Assembly (NCBI GenBank): GCA_008729055.1
Contig: SDUX01000161.1
Location: forward strand, 1 to 64,000
Length of the DNA: 64,000 bases
Source of the DNA: Pyropia haitanensis
Lineage: Eukaryota; Rhodophyta; Bangiophyceae; Bangiales; Bangiaceae
Direction: 5' to 3'
Shown here one piece after another: positions 53,561-64,000 of the stretch. Each line of letters opens with the position of its first letter. Positions within the stretch are counted from its first letter, which is position 1. The notes beneath the pieces are model-generated. The model was given only the letters and a program-made list of their open reading frames with translations, made no database searches and was not told the origin of the DNA. Both the position numbers and the translations under genes were made by a program.

Positions 53561-56500
53561 GGGTGTCGATGCGCAAAACGAAAGAGCTGACGATGGAAAT
53601 TCAGCAAGCAGCCGGGCGCTTCACGTCGTGCCAGCTGGGACCGACCAGGTCTTCCATCTTTGCCCCCGCTCTCCTCTCCCTCCGTCTCGGCGGCCTGCCG
53701 GCGGTGTCTTGCCCACCCTTGGGGACGCGGCGGTGGTCCCTTTCCTCCCACCGTTGCTCCCCCTATCATGGGATAATCCCCGCCCCCCCCCCCAGACGGA
53801 AACCCGCTCCCCCGCCGGGCGCCCCCCCCCCCTCCAACGGACCTCTGCAGCGGCGGCCCGCCGCCGCCGCCGCCGCCACCACCGCTGGGACGGGCCGGCG
53901 GCGCGGCGGGTGGCGGCGGACGGGCGGGCGGGCGGGCGCGGCCACTGCACTGCGGACGGCGACGCGGTCGGCCGGCGTGGCGGGCGGCGGCCGTGGTGGC
54001 GGTGGCGGCGGTGGCGGCTTGCGCCGCCGTGGTGGCGTGTTCCCCCGGCGGTGGGGTGCGTGCCGGTGGACGCTGCGTCGTCGGCGGCGACTGGTGGGGG
54101 CGGCCGCGGCTGCTGCTAGCGGGCGGGCGGCATGGACGGGCCGACGCTGCCGTTGCGGGCGCCCCTGCCGGTACGGGCCGCTGTGGCGGCCACGGGCGCC
54201 GTGCGGGCGTCCCCCCCGCCCCTCGTTGCCGCTGCCGTGGGCGGCGTCCGCGCCCCGCCGCCACCCTCTCCCTCACCCCCTCCCCCCCGTTGCTTCACCC
54301 CGTCAGCGTCACCCGCCTGACCTGGCGTACTGTCACGTGTGTGCATCTCCACCGTACGGCGGGGTGGCCCGCCCGTCTAGGGTGTCGGCATGTGCCCCCC
54401 TCCCCTCCAGCGTGGCGGTCGGAGGCCACACGCGCGCTGCCGCCCTGCACTGCCGAGGCCGGCGTCCGCGCCCCTACCGCTCGACGTTTGCCAGCTGCGT
54501 GCGCACCGCGGCGGCGGGCGTGGCGTTCCCTCGTCTCTGGGCATCCCCGCCCCCGCCGGCCTACCTGTTACTCGCCGACACTGGGGCGGCGGCGGCGGCG
54601 GCGGAGCGCCCGCCGCGGCGGCGGCCCCGTGTCCCCGCTGCCGCGACAGCGCCGCTGAGGCACCGCCGCCCACCCTTCCCCCTGACCCCCTTGGCCACCC
54701 CCGCTGCGGCGGTGTGGTGTGTCCGTAGCGGCGGCGGGTGGGTGGCCAGGCGGCGCGGGAGCGGCGGGCTGCCGCCACGCCGACGCGTCCGCCACGGGCC
54801 CGACGGCGCAACCGCAGCCGCTCGGCACGCTACCCCGCACCCGCGCGGCGGTCGCCCGCGCCCCCCCCCGCCCCGCCTCTGGTGGCGTTGGCCCTGCTGG
54901 ACGCCGCGACGGGCGCACCCACCCCCAACCGCCCGCCGCCGGCGACGCTGTTACCGCCTCGCCGCCGCCACCGTCCGTGTCTCCTTCCCCCACCCCCCCC
55001 GCAGCACAGGCGCCGCGGGGGATGACCCCGTCCAACGGCACCGCCTTTGGTGACACGCAGGCGTCCGCCACGACCGGCGGGCAAAGGGCGTCGGCGGCCA
55101 GAGGCGGAGGGTGCGGGGAGGCCCTGCTCCCAATGTGTCCCCAGCTCCGCCCGCCGCCACCGTCGCGTCCGCGGGGGGAGGGTAGGCCGGCGGCGGCAAC
55201 GCGCGCCGCCGGGTGTGCGGCACGGTGCCGCCCTGCGGCGGCTGTTTCGCGCAGCGAGCGGGTGGCACGCGCGCCCACCTGACCCGCAGCCCGCCGCGGT
55301 GCGGCCGGCGTGTGCGGCGTGTGGGTGTGGGGGCGACCGGCGAGCAACCAGGGGGGAACCCGCAGAGGGGGACGGGCGCGCCCCGGAGACTCGGGTCTGG
55401 CACCGCCCCGCTCGTGCCGGCGGGGCGTACGCGCCGCGGCTGGCCACCGCGGGCGCGGCGCGGCGGCGGCACTGGCGACGGCGTCGACGGCCGCCGCCGC
55501 CGCCGCCGTCGCGGATGACCGGTGTGGCCGCCGTGGTAGCCGCGGCGGCGGCCGCCACCCGCACGCGTGTGGGACAGACGCCACGGGCGGCGCGGCGCGG
55601 GCGCACGGCGTGGCGCCCACGGATGGGGGCGGCGGGTGCCCGTCCACGCTGGGTGCGTCGAGCGGGAGGCGCGGCTCGAAGCGGCGGCCGTGGCTGCCCC
55701 TCTGCGCTGCTCTTTCCGTTTTTTTTCTTGTCTTTTTTTTTTTTTTTCCGCACCGGTGCCCGCGTAGGTGCGGGAGCGTGCGAGTGGGGGCTGGTAGCGG
55801 GTGCGAGGCTGGCGCACCCCGGGCGGCGGGTAGGTACGGGCCGCGGCGTGACGCCGCGGGTGGGGACCCCACCCGCCCGCGCCGTCCGCCCGCGAGCCGG
55901 CCGGCCCGCGGCGGCGCGCCGCCGCGGCGGGCCCCCACCCCCGCGCGCATGGACGCGGCCAAAGAGCAAAGGGCAGCCCGGGGGGACCGGGGGGGGGGGG
56001 GGGGGGGCCACGCTGGCCGCCACCCCACACGGTGGGGCGGCCCGCCCGCGCCGCCCCCGCCGCCGCGCGCGCGGCGCGCGGGGGGGAGTCTGCCGACGGC
56101 GGGCGCGGAAAACCGCGGGCGCCGCCGCCGCACGGCGCGGCGCGGCGCGGCGCGGCGCGGCGGGCGGCGGGCGGCGGGGACCGACCAACTAGAGCGCCCG
56201 CGTGTCACGTGTCGGTGCCGCGCGTGGCGCCGCGCGGCCGCGGCGCGCGCGGCGACGGGGCGTGGCCAAGGCGCCCCCCCTCCCCCCCCTCCCCGCCCCA
56301 CCGGCCCCCACGCGGGGCGGCGCTGCCGCCAGCACGCCGCGTCAGCGCGGCCGTCTGGGCGCGCGCGTGCTCCCCGCGCGGCGGCGGCGGGCGCGCGCGG
56401 CGCGGGCGCGGCGCTCCACCCCCCCCCCCCCCCCCGCGGCGGCCGCGCCACGCCGCGCGGCGTCTGCCCACACGCCGCCCGCGTTGCCGCGGCGGGCGTG

Positions 56501-57105
56501 GGGTGTGGCGGCCGCCGCCGGCCGCGGCGCGCGCGTCGCTGCCCGCCGCCGCGCGTGCCGCCGCGCGTCAGCGCGCCGCCCGTTGGGCGCGCCGGCCGTC
56601 ACTACGCCGGCAGTCGCTTCTTTCCTCCCCCCCCCGCCCATCGCGTTGCGTTTGTCCGCCCATCCAGTGTGGCTGGGGGGGTCGCCCACCGCCCCTGCTG
56701 GTGCACCCGTTGTTGGTGGGGGAGGCGGGGGGGGAGGGGGGGGGGGGGGGGGGTGGGGAGAGGGGGGGGGGGTATTTTTTGGTGGTGTCGTGTGGTGGCG
56801 GTTGGGGGGGGGGGGGAGGGGGGGGTGGTGTGCAGTGCATCGCGCCATCCCCTCGGCCGGCGCGCCCGCCTACCGACCGGCGGCGGCCACCGTGGCGCGG
56901 CCCCTTCCTATCCTTCCGCTGTGGCCCCTCCTCCCGTTTTGGACGCTCCCCCTGGCCGCCCATCCGTTTGCCCCGCTTCAACACCTGGCTCACCACCGAC
57001 CCTTGCGCCGTCTCCCCCCCCCCCCCCCCTCCGCCGGTCCCCCTTCTTCCCCTCCACTTCCCCCCCCCTCTCCCCCCCCCCCCCCCCCCTCCTCCGCCCG
57101 TCATC
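53561..57105. other. GC-rich region without an assignable gene; leader of the FHA gene
   Basis: Long open frames exist on both strands, but only because stops are rare in this composition. Two short AUG frames are noted without a call: plus 54132-54320 (MDGPTLPLRAPLPVRAAV, transit-peptide-like) and minus 54116-54343 (MHTRDSTPGQAGDADG). A T-run lies at 55734-55749. G-runs dominate 55980-56000 and 56720-56830. 57005-57105 is the C-run leader before the FHA gene. Confidence 0.45.
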
Positions 57106-57375
57106 ATGCGTGGCGGTGGCGACGCCGGCATGCCGTCAACGTCCACCGGCCGCGGCCGCCGTGCCGACGGCCTGCGGCCGTGGGAGCGCGTCGAGCGGCG
57201 CATCGGCCTCGGCGCGCGGAGCCGGCGGGGTGGGGGGACTGGCCGCGGCGGGCGGGACGGTGCCGCCTCGGCGGCGGTGGCGGGCGCGGCGGCGGTTGCC
57301 GCCGCCCGCGCGATGGGCGCCGCCACGGGCGTCGGCCGCGGCCGCGGCCGCGGCCGCGGCCGGGGGGGGGCCACC

Positions 57376-57424
<49 letters not shown>

Positions 57425-60400
57425 CGGCGGCGGCGGCGTCCGCGGCAGGCGGCGCCCCCCCCCCCCCCGTCCCGCCAGCGTCGCGACGGCGGCACACGCG
57501 GCGCCCCCCCCCCCCCCCCCACCGCCAGTGTGGCCGACGGCGGCGGCGCGGGCGGCGGCGCGTACGCGCTCCTCTGTGGCCGCGCGTTTGTCGCGTCCGA
57601 GGCGGGCACGTCGGTGAACTTTAGCTACCCCATCCGGGACGTGGCGGTGACGCTCGGCCGGTCGACGGTGGCGATTGGGGCGGTCAACCCGGCGCCGGTC
57701 GGCGCGTCTGCGCTGGTGAGTGACGTGGAGGTGGGCGTGGGGGACTCGAATAAGCTCAGCCGCCGCCACGCGCGCGTCGTGTACGAGCCGGGGCGGCGCC
57801 TGTTTATGCTGCACTGCGTGGGGAAGAACGGGCTGATGCTCATCAAAGGTGCGGCGGGGGGCGGGGGGCGGGCGGCGGGGGGCGGCCGGGGTTGGAAGAG
57901 GGGGTGAGGGAGATGGGGGTGGGGCGGGGGGGGGGGGGGGGGGGAGGGGGAGGGGTGGAGAGGTGCTGGGAGGGGGCTGCTGGCTGAGAGCTCCATTGCA
58001 TGAGGGAGGGTCGCGGGGTGGGGGGTCTCGGGGTGAGCGGCATGCCACTGGCTTCCGCACCGTCCCTGCGGTTGGCATTGTCGTGACGCTGGCATACTGA
58101 CGCGTGTCTTTTTTTCAATGTTGTGTGTGTGTGTGATGTGGTGTCGCGCACTGCCTGCGCGCTTGGTGCCGTGCTGTGTCGATGTCCCCCCTCTCACTCT
58201 CGCCGCCCTCCTGGCTCCCGGTCCCACCCCGGGACAGATTTGACCGCCATTACCATGACGCCAGAGACGCCGCCGCAGCCGCTCGCGTCCCGCTCCCTCA
58301 TCCTCCTCGGCGACTCGTTGCTGCTTTTCCTGCTGCCACCCGTGCAGGTGGTGCCGCCGTCGCAGCAGGTGCCTGGGGGCGACGGCCGGCTGCCGCCGGG
58401 TGGCCCGCCAGGCGGCGGCCCGTCGGGTGGTGGCCCGTCGGGGGGCGGCCGGTCTTGCGGCGGTCCGTCGGCGGGGGGTCGACCATTGGGGCCACCCGCG
58501 GCGCCTCCACCGGCGCCGCCGCCCCCCCCGCCCCCCCCGCCGCGCCCCCCCCCCATCCCGCCGCCTCTTTCACCGCCCCAGCCGGGCCGACCGTGGCCAA
58601 CCCGGCAGCGCCCGCCGCGGAACCTCCCGACCCGTTGGACAGGGAAGACGTGGGAGACGGGCGCGTCGGCATGCCTGGCGTGACTCCTGCCGTGGCCGTC
58701 GTTCGCCTCCCGAGCGGTCGACGCGTGACGCCCGTCCCGGGGTCGACGCTGGCTGACGTTGGCCCGCTGCTCCCCGCCTCGTGGCTCAAGGCGGAGAACA
58801 ATATCCTTATCACGGGCATGATGCGCTACGGCTATGGCCGGTGGGCCAAGATCCAGGCAACCGGCGACGGGCGGCTTCGGCGGCGGCGGGTAGATGAGCT
58901 CATCACCGCCGCGCGCATGCTGATGGTGCGCTGCTTCATCCACACGCCCAGCTCCATCGAGCGTACCGCTCTCGACGCGCTGCTGCGGGAGGACATGCCG
59001 CCTGGCCTGGACCCGGCGGGGCAGAACCAGGTCCTGTCGGGTGAGTTTGTTGCCGCCGAGGCGACCGTCGATGGCACGGAGAAGCGCAAGTTTGTGCGCT
59101 GGGCGCGCAAGCTCCGCTTCCTCCGCCAGCTCCAGGCCGTCACGCGGGATGACCTGCTGTCGGCGCTCGCGCGGGGGGACCTGCGCGTGCCAGCGCATTT
59201 GCCGGCGGCGGGCTGGGGGGGGATTGCCGACCGGGACCTGGTGCTCGGCAACTATGAGCACGGGTATGGAAATTCGCGTGGCCTTCTCGAAGACCGCAAC
59301 CTGTGCTTCCACCGCTTGTTTGGGCCACCCCGAGCCACGCGCGGCGGTGGCCGCGGCGACGTTGATGGTGACGACGACGATGACGATGAGCTTGGGGGGA
59401 GGGTGAGCCTGAGCCGCAGATGCCCGTGCGGACGGACGCTAGCAGCACTGGCGCGCGAGCGGGCCTGCCTCCTCTTCCAGCGACGAACGCGTTGCAGCGG
59501 CGAGTCAAGAGCGTGGTGGTGGTGCTCTTTCGTGAATTGGAACGTATTTCCCGCCTGAGTGGGCGCCCTTTACCTCGGCCACAGCGGCCAGACGGGGTCG
59601 ACGGCACCGCTTCGGCGCGGCGGGCGGCAAACGGCCCCGAGGTGCAAAGGGGGGCATCTCCGCTGCGGCTCACCGCTGCTGACGCACCCGTCACGTCCAA
59701 GCCGCGTGCTCCACCGCGGCCTTTGGTCGGCGTTCGGCCGCCTGGAGTGGCCGGTGGCCGCCCCTTTGTGCCTTATGATCGTGACGCGGACGGCCGTGGT
59801 ACCATTGCGGGGCTGGTGCGGGCCCCGTCACTCCCACCAAGTGTGCTCGCCGGCGCCTCGACGGCACTCTCTCCTACCATCCCGGCGGTATCAGCGGGCG
59901 CGTCACTGCCGGGTGGCGGCGTGAACGACGAACAGGCACACACGCCTCCGCGGTTTGGGGGAGGTGACGGCGAGGGCGTGCAGCCGCGCACCCCCCCGCG
60001 CATCGGTGGCGGCGGCTCTGCTGTGCTGCCGCGTACGCCTCCGCGCCTTGGAGGCGGCATTGTTAGCGGACGGCCACGCACACCGCCACGCTTTGCTGGC
60101 GGTACGGGTCCTGGGGATGGTCAGCCGCGCACCCCCCGGCGCTTGAGCGATGGTGGTGCCACGGTGGCGGCTGAACGGTGCGCCTCGCCGGGGGGGACGC
60201 CGTCTGACCGCGGCCGAGGGGTCGGCCACCCCCCTGCCGACGGGCTCGGTGGCCGCGTCAAGTCACTCGCTGGAGCGGCGGGGGTGCTGGGCGGCGGTCC
60301 GGAGCTTGGCGATGTGAACGGGCCTGGTTCCCAAGGTCCGTTCCCGCCGTACGGCGTTCTTCCCATGGGTGCCGTTGATGACCGCCGGCATCTGCAACTG

Positions 60401-62815
60401 GACCCTCGTGTTGCGCTTACGCTGGAGCGTGCCGTCTGTTCGATTGGCCTCGACTATCGGCGGGCGGAGGGTGCCCGCGAGGGGGTTGTTGACTGGAGAT
60501 GGTTCCTCGAGCGGGTTCCCCCGCTGGCCCACCTCTCCGAAGCGTTTGTGCACACCGCGTTTTCACAGCTGATGGCTGAGGCGCGCCACGCGGTGGATGG
60601 GCAGGACGAAGGGATGAGCGGCCAGATTGAGTCCCTGGCGGCGGTGCCAACATACCGTCAGAACGTGCCCTACGCGCCGCTCTACGACGACGTCCCGCCT
60701 GACATTGCCGAGCTGGTTGGCCTAGACCGTGGCGAGGGCGAAGTCCAGGGTGGGGTGTTCAACCTCACCCCCGCTCGCGGTGCGCGCGTGCTTGAGCGCG
60801 TTGCCCTCTTCATCTATCTGCGCCTGACGGTGCTGCCGCATCGGGGGCTTGCCGAGAGCCTCCGCGGGATGAAGCGGTGGCGGGACTTGCCCCACTGGTG
60901 GCGCTCCGTTCACGACCGGGCGCTGCTGTGGGGGGTGGACCGTCACGGTGTTAATGGCTGGGCTGCACTGTGGGTTGACCCGGACCTGGGCTTTGGCCGG
61001 GCCCGCGCCGAGTGGCTGGCCGCCCACCCCGACGACGGTGCTGCCGCCGCGCTGCCGCGGCTCTGTGTGGCTATGGACCGGGTGCATGCGCTGGTTGCGT
61101 ACTTTCGGGCGTCGTTTGATGGCTCGACTGGCCAGTGGGACGGTCGTTGCGGGGAGGAGGAGCACGCCGGCGATGGAGGTGGCGCTGCCATTGGCGGTGG
61201 GGGCGACGGTGCTGCGGTCGGATCTCTTGGTCGAGCTGGTCGCGTCGCCTCTGCCGGCACCACAGATGCTGGTGGAGTCATCCGAAGCGGGAGTGGCGGT
61301 GGTGGCTCTGGCGGAGGCGACGGCGGGCTCGACGGGCGGCTGCTGCCGCCCTTGACGGTGGCGATCCCCTCGCGCGGTGACGCTGGAGGCGGCAACTTGG
61401 ACATGAACCCCCCTCTGCCCTGGCACGTGGCGCCTGGCCTGGTGGTTGAGAGCCTCGGTGTACCCGCGTCCACCCTACCTCCCTTTTCTGAACGCGGGTG
61501 GCCTGCTGGGTTGGGCTCCCCCTCTGGATTTGTTTCTGTCCGCGAAGTCTGCCCCGGCGTCCACGTGCGCGCCGAGGTGGCGGGAGCCCCTGACTCTCCC
61601 CGCTTTGTCGTCTCCACCACCGCCAATCGGGCGGTCGCCGTCTCGGGCGCCCGTGTCGTTGAGCGCTCCCCCTCCTTTGCATGGGACCGACTCTGTGATG
61701 AAAGCGGCCTGGGCGTATACGGCAAGGGGCTTGTGGGGCTCGACGGAGGGGCCGACGGGGTGGAGCGCATTGGCCTGCGGCTGGGCCCGGTCCTTGCAGT
61801 GTTGCACGCGCGCCAGCGGGCGTATTGTGTGCGCCGGAAGGATGTGTCCTCCTCGTTTGGGCGTGGCGGCTCGCCGCGAGGTGGCCCATATCCTGCTCGT
61901 GGTGGCGGCTCCCCGCCATTTGGGCCACAGTTGGCGCGCGACAGCGGATCCCTGCCGTACGGGCCTCGGCTGCCACGCGGCGGCGGACCGGCGAGCGGTG
62001 GCGGCGGTGGTGGTGGCGGTGGCACCAGTGGCGATGGCGGTGACGGTCGTGGCGGTGGCGGTGGCGGCGGGCCAGCGGGCAGCAGCGGTGGCGTCATGCC
62101 CACGATTGACTTGACCGGGTCGGCCGACTCTGTGACGGGCGCCACTGGTGGCGGGGGCAGCTCTGTCGGCAGACCTGGCACCGCCACCGTGGACCCCAGC
62201 GCTGCGGCCGCCACCGCCGACCCCGACGGTGCTGCTGTCTCGGACGTGCGCGACGTGCTCGCTCGCGTGTCGCGGTCGCTCAAGCGCCGCCGCGCCGCCG
62301 CCTCGGACGCGGACGACGGCGTTGCAGCCGTGTCCGCGGGCTGGGGAGCCGCCCCGCGGCCGCCCCTGCCACTGCTGGTCGGCGGCCTGGCCGTGTACGT
62401 TGACCCGGCTCGTCGGGCGGCCACTGCAGGCCACGCCGGGGGCGACGGTGGGGCGGGAGTCGGCGGCGGCGGCGGCGGCAGCGACCTGTGGGCCTCGGTC
62501 GCTCCCGGCCCCGAGCTGGAGGAGATGGCCGTTCCGGCGGCGTGGGTGGAGCGCTATGCGGGAGGTGCGCGCAAGCGCAGCCTCCGCGCATCCGGTGCGC
62601 ACTTGGGCTCGCCGGAGGGGGGAGGGGCCGGGGGAGGGAGAGGGGCCGGGACCGCGACAGGGGCAGGTACGGGCGCAGGGGCAGCGGCACCAGGACGGCC
62701 AGGTGCCGGGGGGGCGGCAGGGGCGGGGGGGGGAGTTGGAGGAGGAGGAGGTGGCGGGGGAGGGGCCGGGGCCGTGAGACGAGCTGGGGCCGTTGGAGCA
62801 GGGGGAGGAGAATAG
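57106..62815 (+). CDS. FHA-domain protein with CHD6-9-like C-terminal modules, no ATPase
   Basis: About 1,770 residues from two exons (57106-57848, 58238-62815; the 389-base intron starts GTGCGG and ends CAG). After an Ala/Arg-rich N terminus, an FHA phosphothreonine-binding domain spans the intron: VTLGRSTV, SRRHARVVY, GKNGLMLIK, then SRSLILLGDSLLLFLLPP, closest in feel to forkhead-type FHA domains. A SANT/helical region follows (WLKAENNILITGMMRYGYGRW, 58780-58845), then DRDLVLGNYEHGYGN (59230-59275), TPPRF/TPPRI repeats (59940-60150), and LFIYLRLTVLPHRG with HDRALLWGVDRHGVNGW (60797-60962). These paired (E/R)HGxxx modules recall the C-terminal region of CHD6-9 remodellers. No chromodomain or SNF2 helicase is present. 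The C terminus is Gly-rich with KRRRAA and ends at 62815. Frame changes at C-runs (57454-57468, 57504-57520, 58520-58553) and at six Gs (59394-59399) look like length errors. Confidence 0.75.
60797..60962 (+). other. CHD6-9-like terminal module in the FHA protein
   Basis: The stretch RVALFIYLRLTVLPHRG, then LPHWWRSVHDRALLWGVDRH and GVNGWAALWVDPDLGF, matches by eye the repeated (H)DR-LL-G--KHG-----DPEL-F pattern that lies near the C terminus of CHD7-type proteins. It is listed separately because it carries much of the functional argument for the gene. Confidence 0.55.
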
Positions 62816-63399
62816 ATATATACGTCCGCTCCGGTAGCTGGGCGGGTTGATGTTTGCTGTATCGCCCGGGGACACCGGCGAGTGCAGCGACGACTGCTCT
62901 GGCAGGGGTTGTATGGGACGTGGGGCTGTGAGAAAAGCAGTGCGCCCGCAGCGGGTCGCCTCCCACGCGCGTGGTGGGCTGCGCTGCATCCATGATGACC
63001 AGTTCGTACGGCTACGGCGTGTCGTCTCCGCAGAGGCCAGCCCTCGCACCCGTACGTTTTGTTTGGACTACTATTGCAGTTCCCCGAATTTTGACTCAAC
63101 GTAACAACAACAAGAGCAAACAGTAGGAAGCCAATGAGATGCCTCTGATGATCAGTCACTGACCAATGACTGCTCCGCATGAGCGGCTACAGTATTGTCA
63201 CGCAAACAGTAGGGCTTGAGATTTTGTCGAGATGTCTGAAAGAGGGAAATGGCGTCCCTCGCGTGTGTGCATGGGTAGCCGCCATCTTCTTCGCCATCCG
63301 CTGACATCGATCCACCGCTCATCTCGCGGAGCGCCGCCCCACTGTAGCTCGGCAGCTGTGGCGCGCACGCCCCCTCCTCCCCTCTCACCCCGCGCCATC
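62816..63399. other. Intergenic between two plus-strand genes
   Basis: It starts with ATATATAC just after the stop of the FHA gene. 63040-63240 is low in GC and may be the promoter of the isomerase gene; 63340-63399 is C-rich leader. No other gene was seen. Confidence 0.5.
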
Positions 63400-64000
63400 A
63401 TGATGAGCACGCGGACATGGCCTTCCTTCATTGTCACGCCTGGACCCCTCGGCGTTGCCCCCTGCCGGCGTAGCCTTGGTCGGCGGCGCTCCTGTATGCC
63501 GCTCCCCCCCCCCCCCCTCGTTTCCCTCCCCCCGCGCCGCCGGGCGGGCACGCCCGTGGCGCTCGTCTCCCCTGTTCCCAGCTCGTCTGGTTCCCCCCCC
63601 CCCGCCGTCGACCCCCCAGCGGGCGGCCCCCCCCTCCGTGCCGTCAAGATCTGCGGCGTCACGTCCGCGGCCGACGCGGCCGCCGCCACCTCCGCGGCGG
63701 CCGCCACCCTTCCCCCCGGCGTGGAGCTGCTGATAGGCATGATCGCGCACCCCCCCTCTGCCCGGCACGTGGAGCCGCCCGTCGCGGCGGAGATTGCCGC
63801 CGCCGCCCGCGCCGGCGGCGCCACCCCCGTCGTCGTGTTTGTCGCGCAGGACGCGGCGGCGGTGGTGGCCTACCTCACCGCTGCGGGGGTGACGACCGCG
63901 CAGCTGCATGGGCCACGGGTGGCGGCGGCGCGGGCGGCGCTGCCCGCCTGGGTCCGCGTCATCCGCGTAGTGCACGTCGCGCCAGACGGGTCGTACGAGC
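63400..64000 (+). CDS. trpF: Phosphoribosylanthranilate isomerase, plastid-targeted, partial (3' cut by window)
   Basis: The AUG at 63400 (followed by a second AUG) opens a frame that runs uninterrupted to the window end, about 200 codons. Residues 1-80 are Ser/Pro/Arg-rich, a likely plastid transit peptide. The enzyme then begins with the family signature VKICGVTSAADA (catalytic Cys in KICG), continues ELLIGMIAHPPSARHVEP (phosphate/substrate loop) and VVVFVAQDAAAVVAYL, and reaches TTAQLHGPR (the QLHG motif) and WVRVIRVVHV. It converts N-(5-phosphoribosyl)anthranilate to CdRP, step three of tryptophan synthesis. No fusion partner is visible at the N terminus; whether the C terminus is fused (for example to TrpC or TrpB) lies beyond the window. 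Confidence 0.92.
   Translation, partial: MMSTRTWPSFIVTPGPLGVAPCRRSLGRRRSCMPLPPPPLVSLPPRRRAGTPVALVSPVPSSSGSPPPAVDPPAGGPPLRAVKICGVTSAADAAAATSAAAATLPPGVELLIGMIAHPPSARHVEPPVAAEIAAAARAGGATPVVVFVAQDAAAVVAYLTAAGVTTAQLHGPRVAAARAALPAWVRVIRVVHVAPDGSYE

Noticed and set aside
54568..56451. Minus-strand Arg/Ala/Pro frame of about 600 codons
   Set aside because: No AUG-led domain, no recognisable motif, and overlapping frames on the plus strand look equally likely.
1..64000. CRISPR arrays, operons, Shine-Dalgarno sites or prophage
   Set aside because: Introns, a chromodomain retrotransposon, a polymerase III-type tRNA and organelle-targeted proteins show a eukaryotic nuclear sequence; the only regular array is the 46-bp minisatellite without spacers.

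Overview
This window looks like nuclear DNA from a photosynthetic eukaryote with an extremely GC-rich genome. The best fit is a bangiophyte red alga (Porphyra/Pyropia type), but that is an inference. The evidence is: eukaryotic genes with few, short GT-AG introns; predicted plastid proteins (a plastid terminal oxidase and a gamma-tocopherol methyltransferase); a chromodomain Ty3/gypsy retrotransposon; coding sequence full of GCC/GCG alanine runs; and pyrimidine-rich leaders before many start codons. Species cannot be named from the sequence alone.

Layout. 1-7358: almost all of one LTR retrotransposon on the minus strand. Its two LTRs differ only in homopolymer lengths, gag and pol overlap at a canonical -1 slippery heptamer, and an extra U1-type zinc-finger reading frame lies between the 5' LTR and gag. 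7359-12358: no firm protein gene; a 46-bp minisatellite and a tRNA-Gly(CCC). 12359-17717 (-): methionine-salvage enolase-phosphatase E1 at the end of an enormous Ala/Pro-rich frame. 18765-20910 (-): plastid terminal oxidase with one intron. 21528-23462 (-): Gly/Pro/His-rich protein. 25355-26806 (+): gamma-tocopherol methyltransferase, convergent with 27212-31801 (-): FGAM synthase. 33846-35716 (-): SANT-domain protein. 39211-41600 (+): PH-domain protein kinase with two introns. 42579-46187 (+): ARS2/SERRATE. 46188-53560: weaker genes, including a multi-pass membrane protein, and three copies of a degenerate repeat. 53561-57105: no gene I can defend. 57106-62815 (+): FHA protein carrying the C-terminal modules of CHD6-9 remodellers without an ATPase. 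63400-end (+): plastid-type phosphoribosylanthranilate isomerase, cut by the window.

The genes are independent single transcription units, not an operon. Themes are plastid redox and tocopherol metabolism, purine, tryptophan and methionine-salvage metabolism, and nuclear RNA/chromatin functions. Several otherwise convincing genes change reading frame exactly at long G or C runs. I read this as homopolymer-length error in the assembly rather than real gene decay, so those coordinates describe a gene spanning more than one frame.
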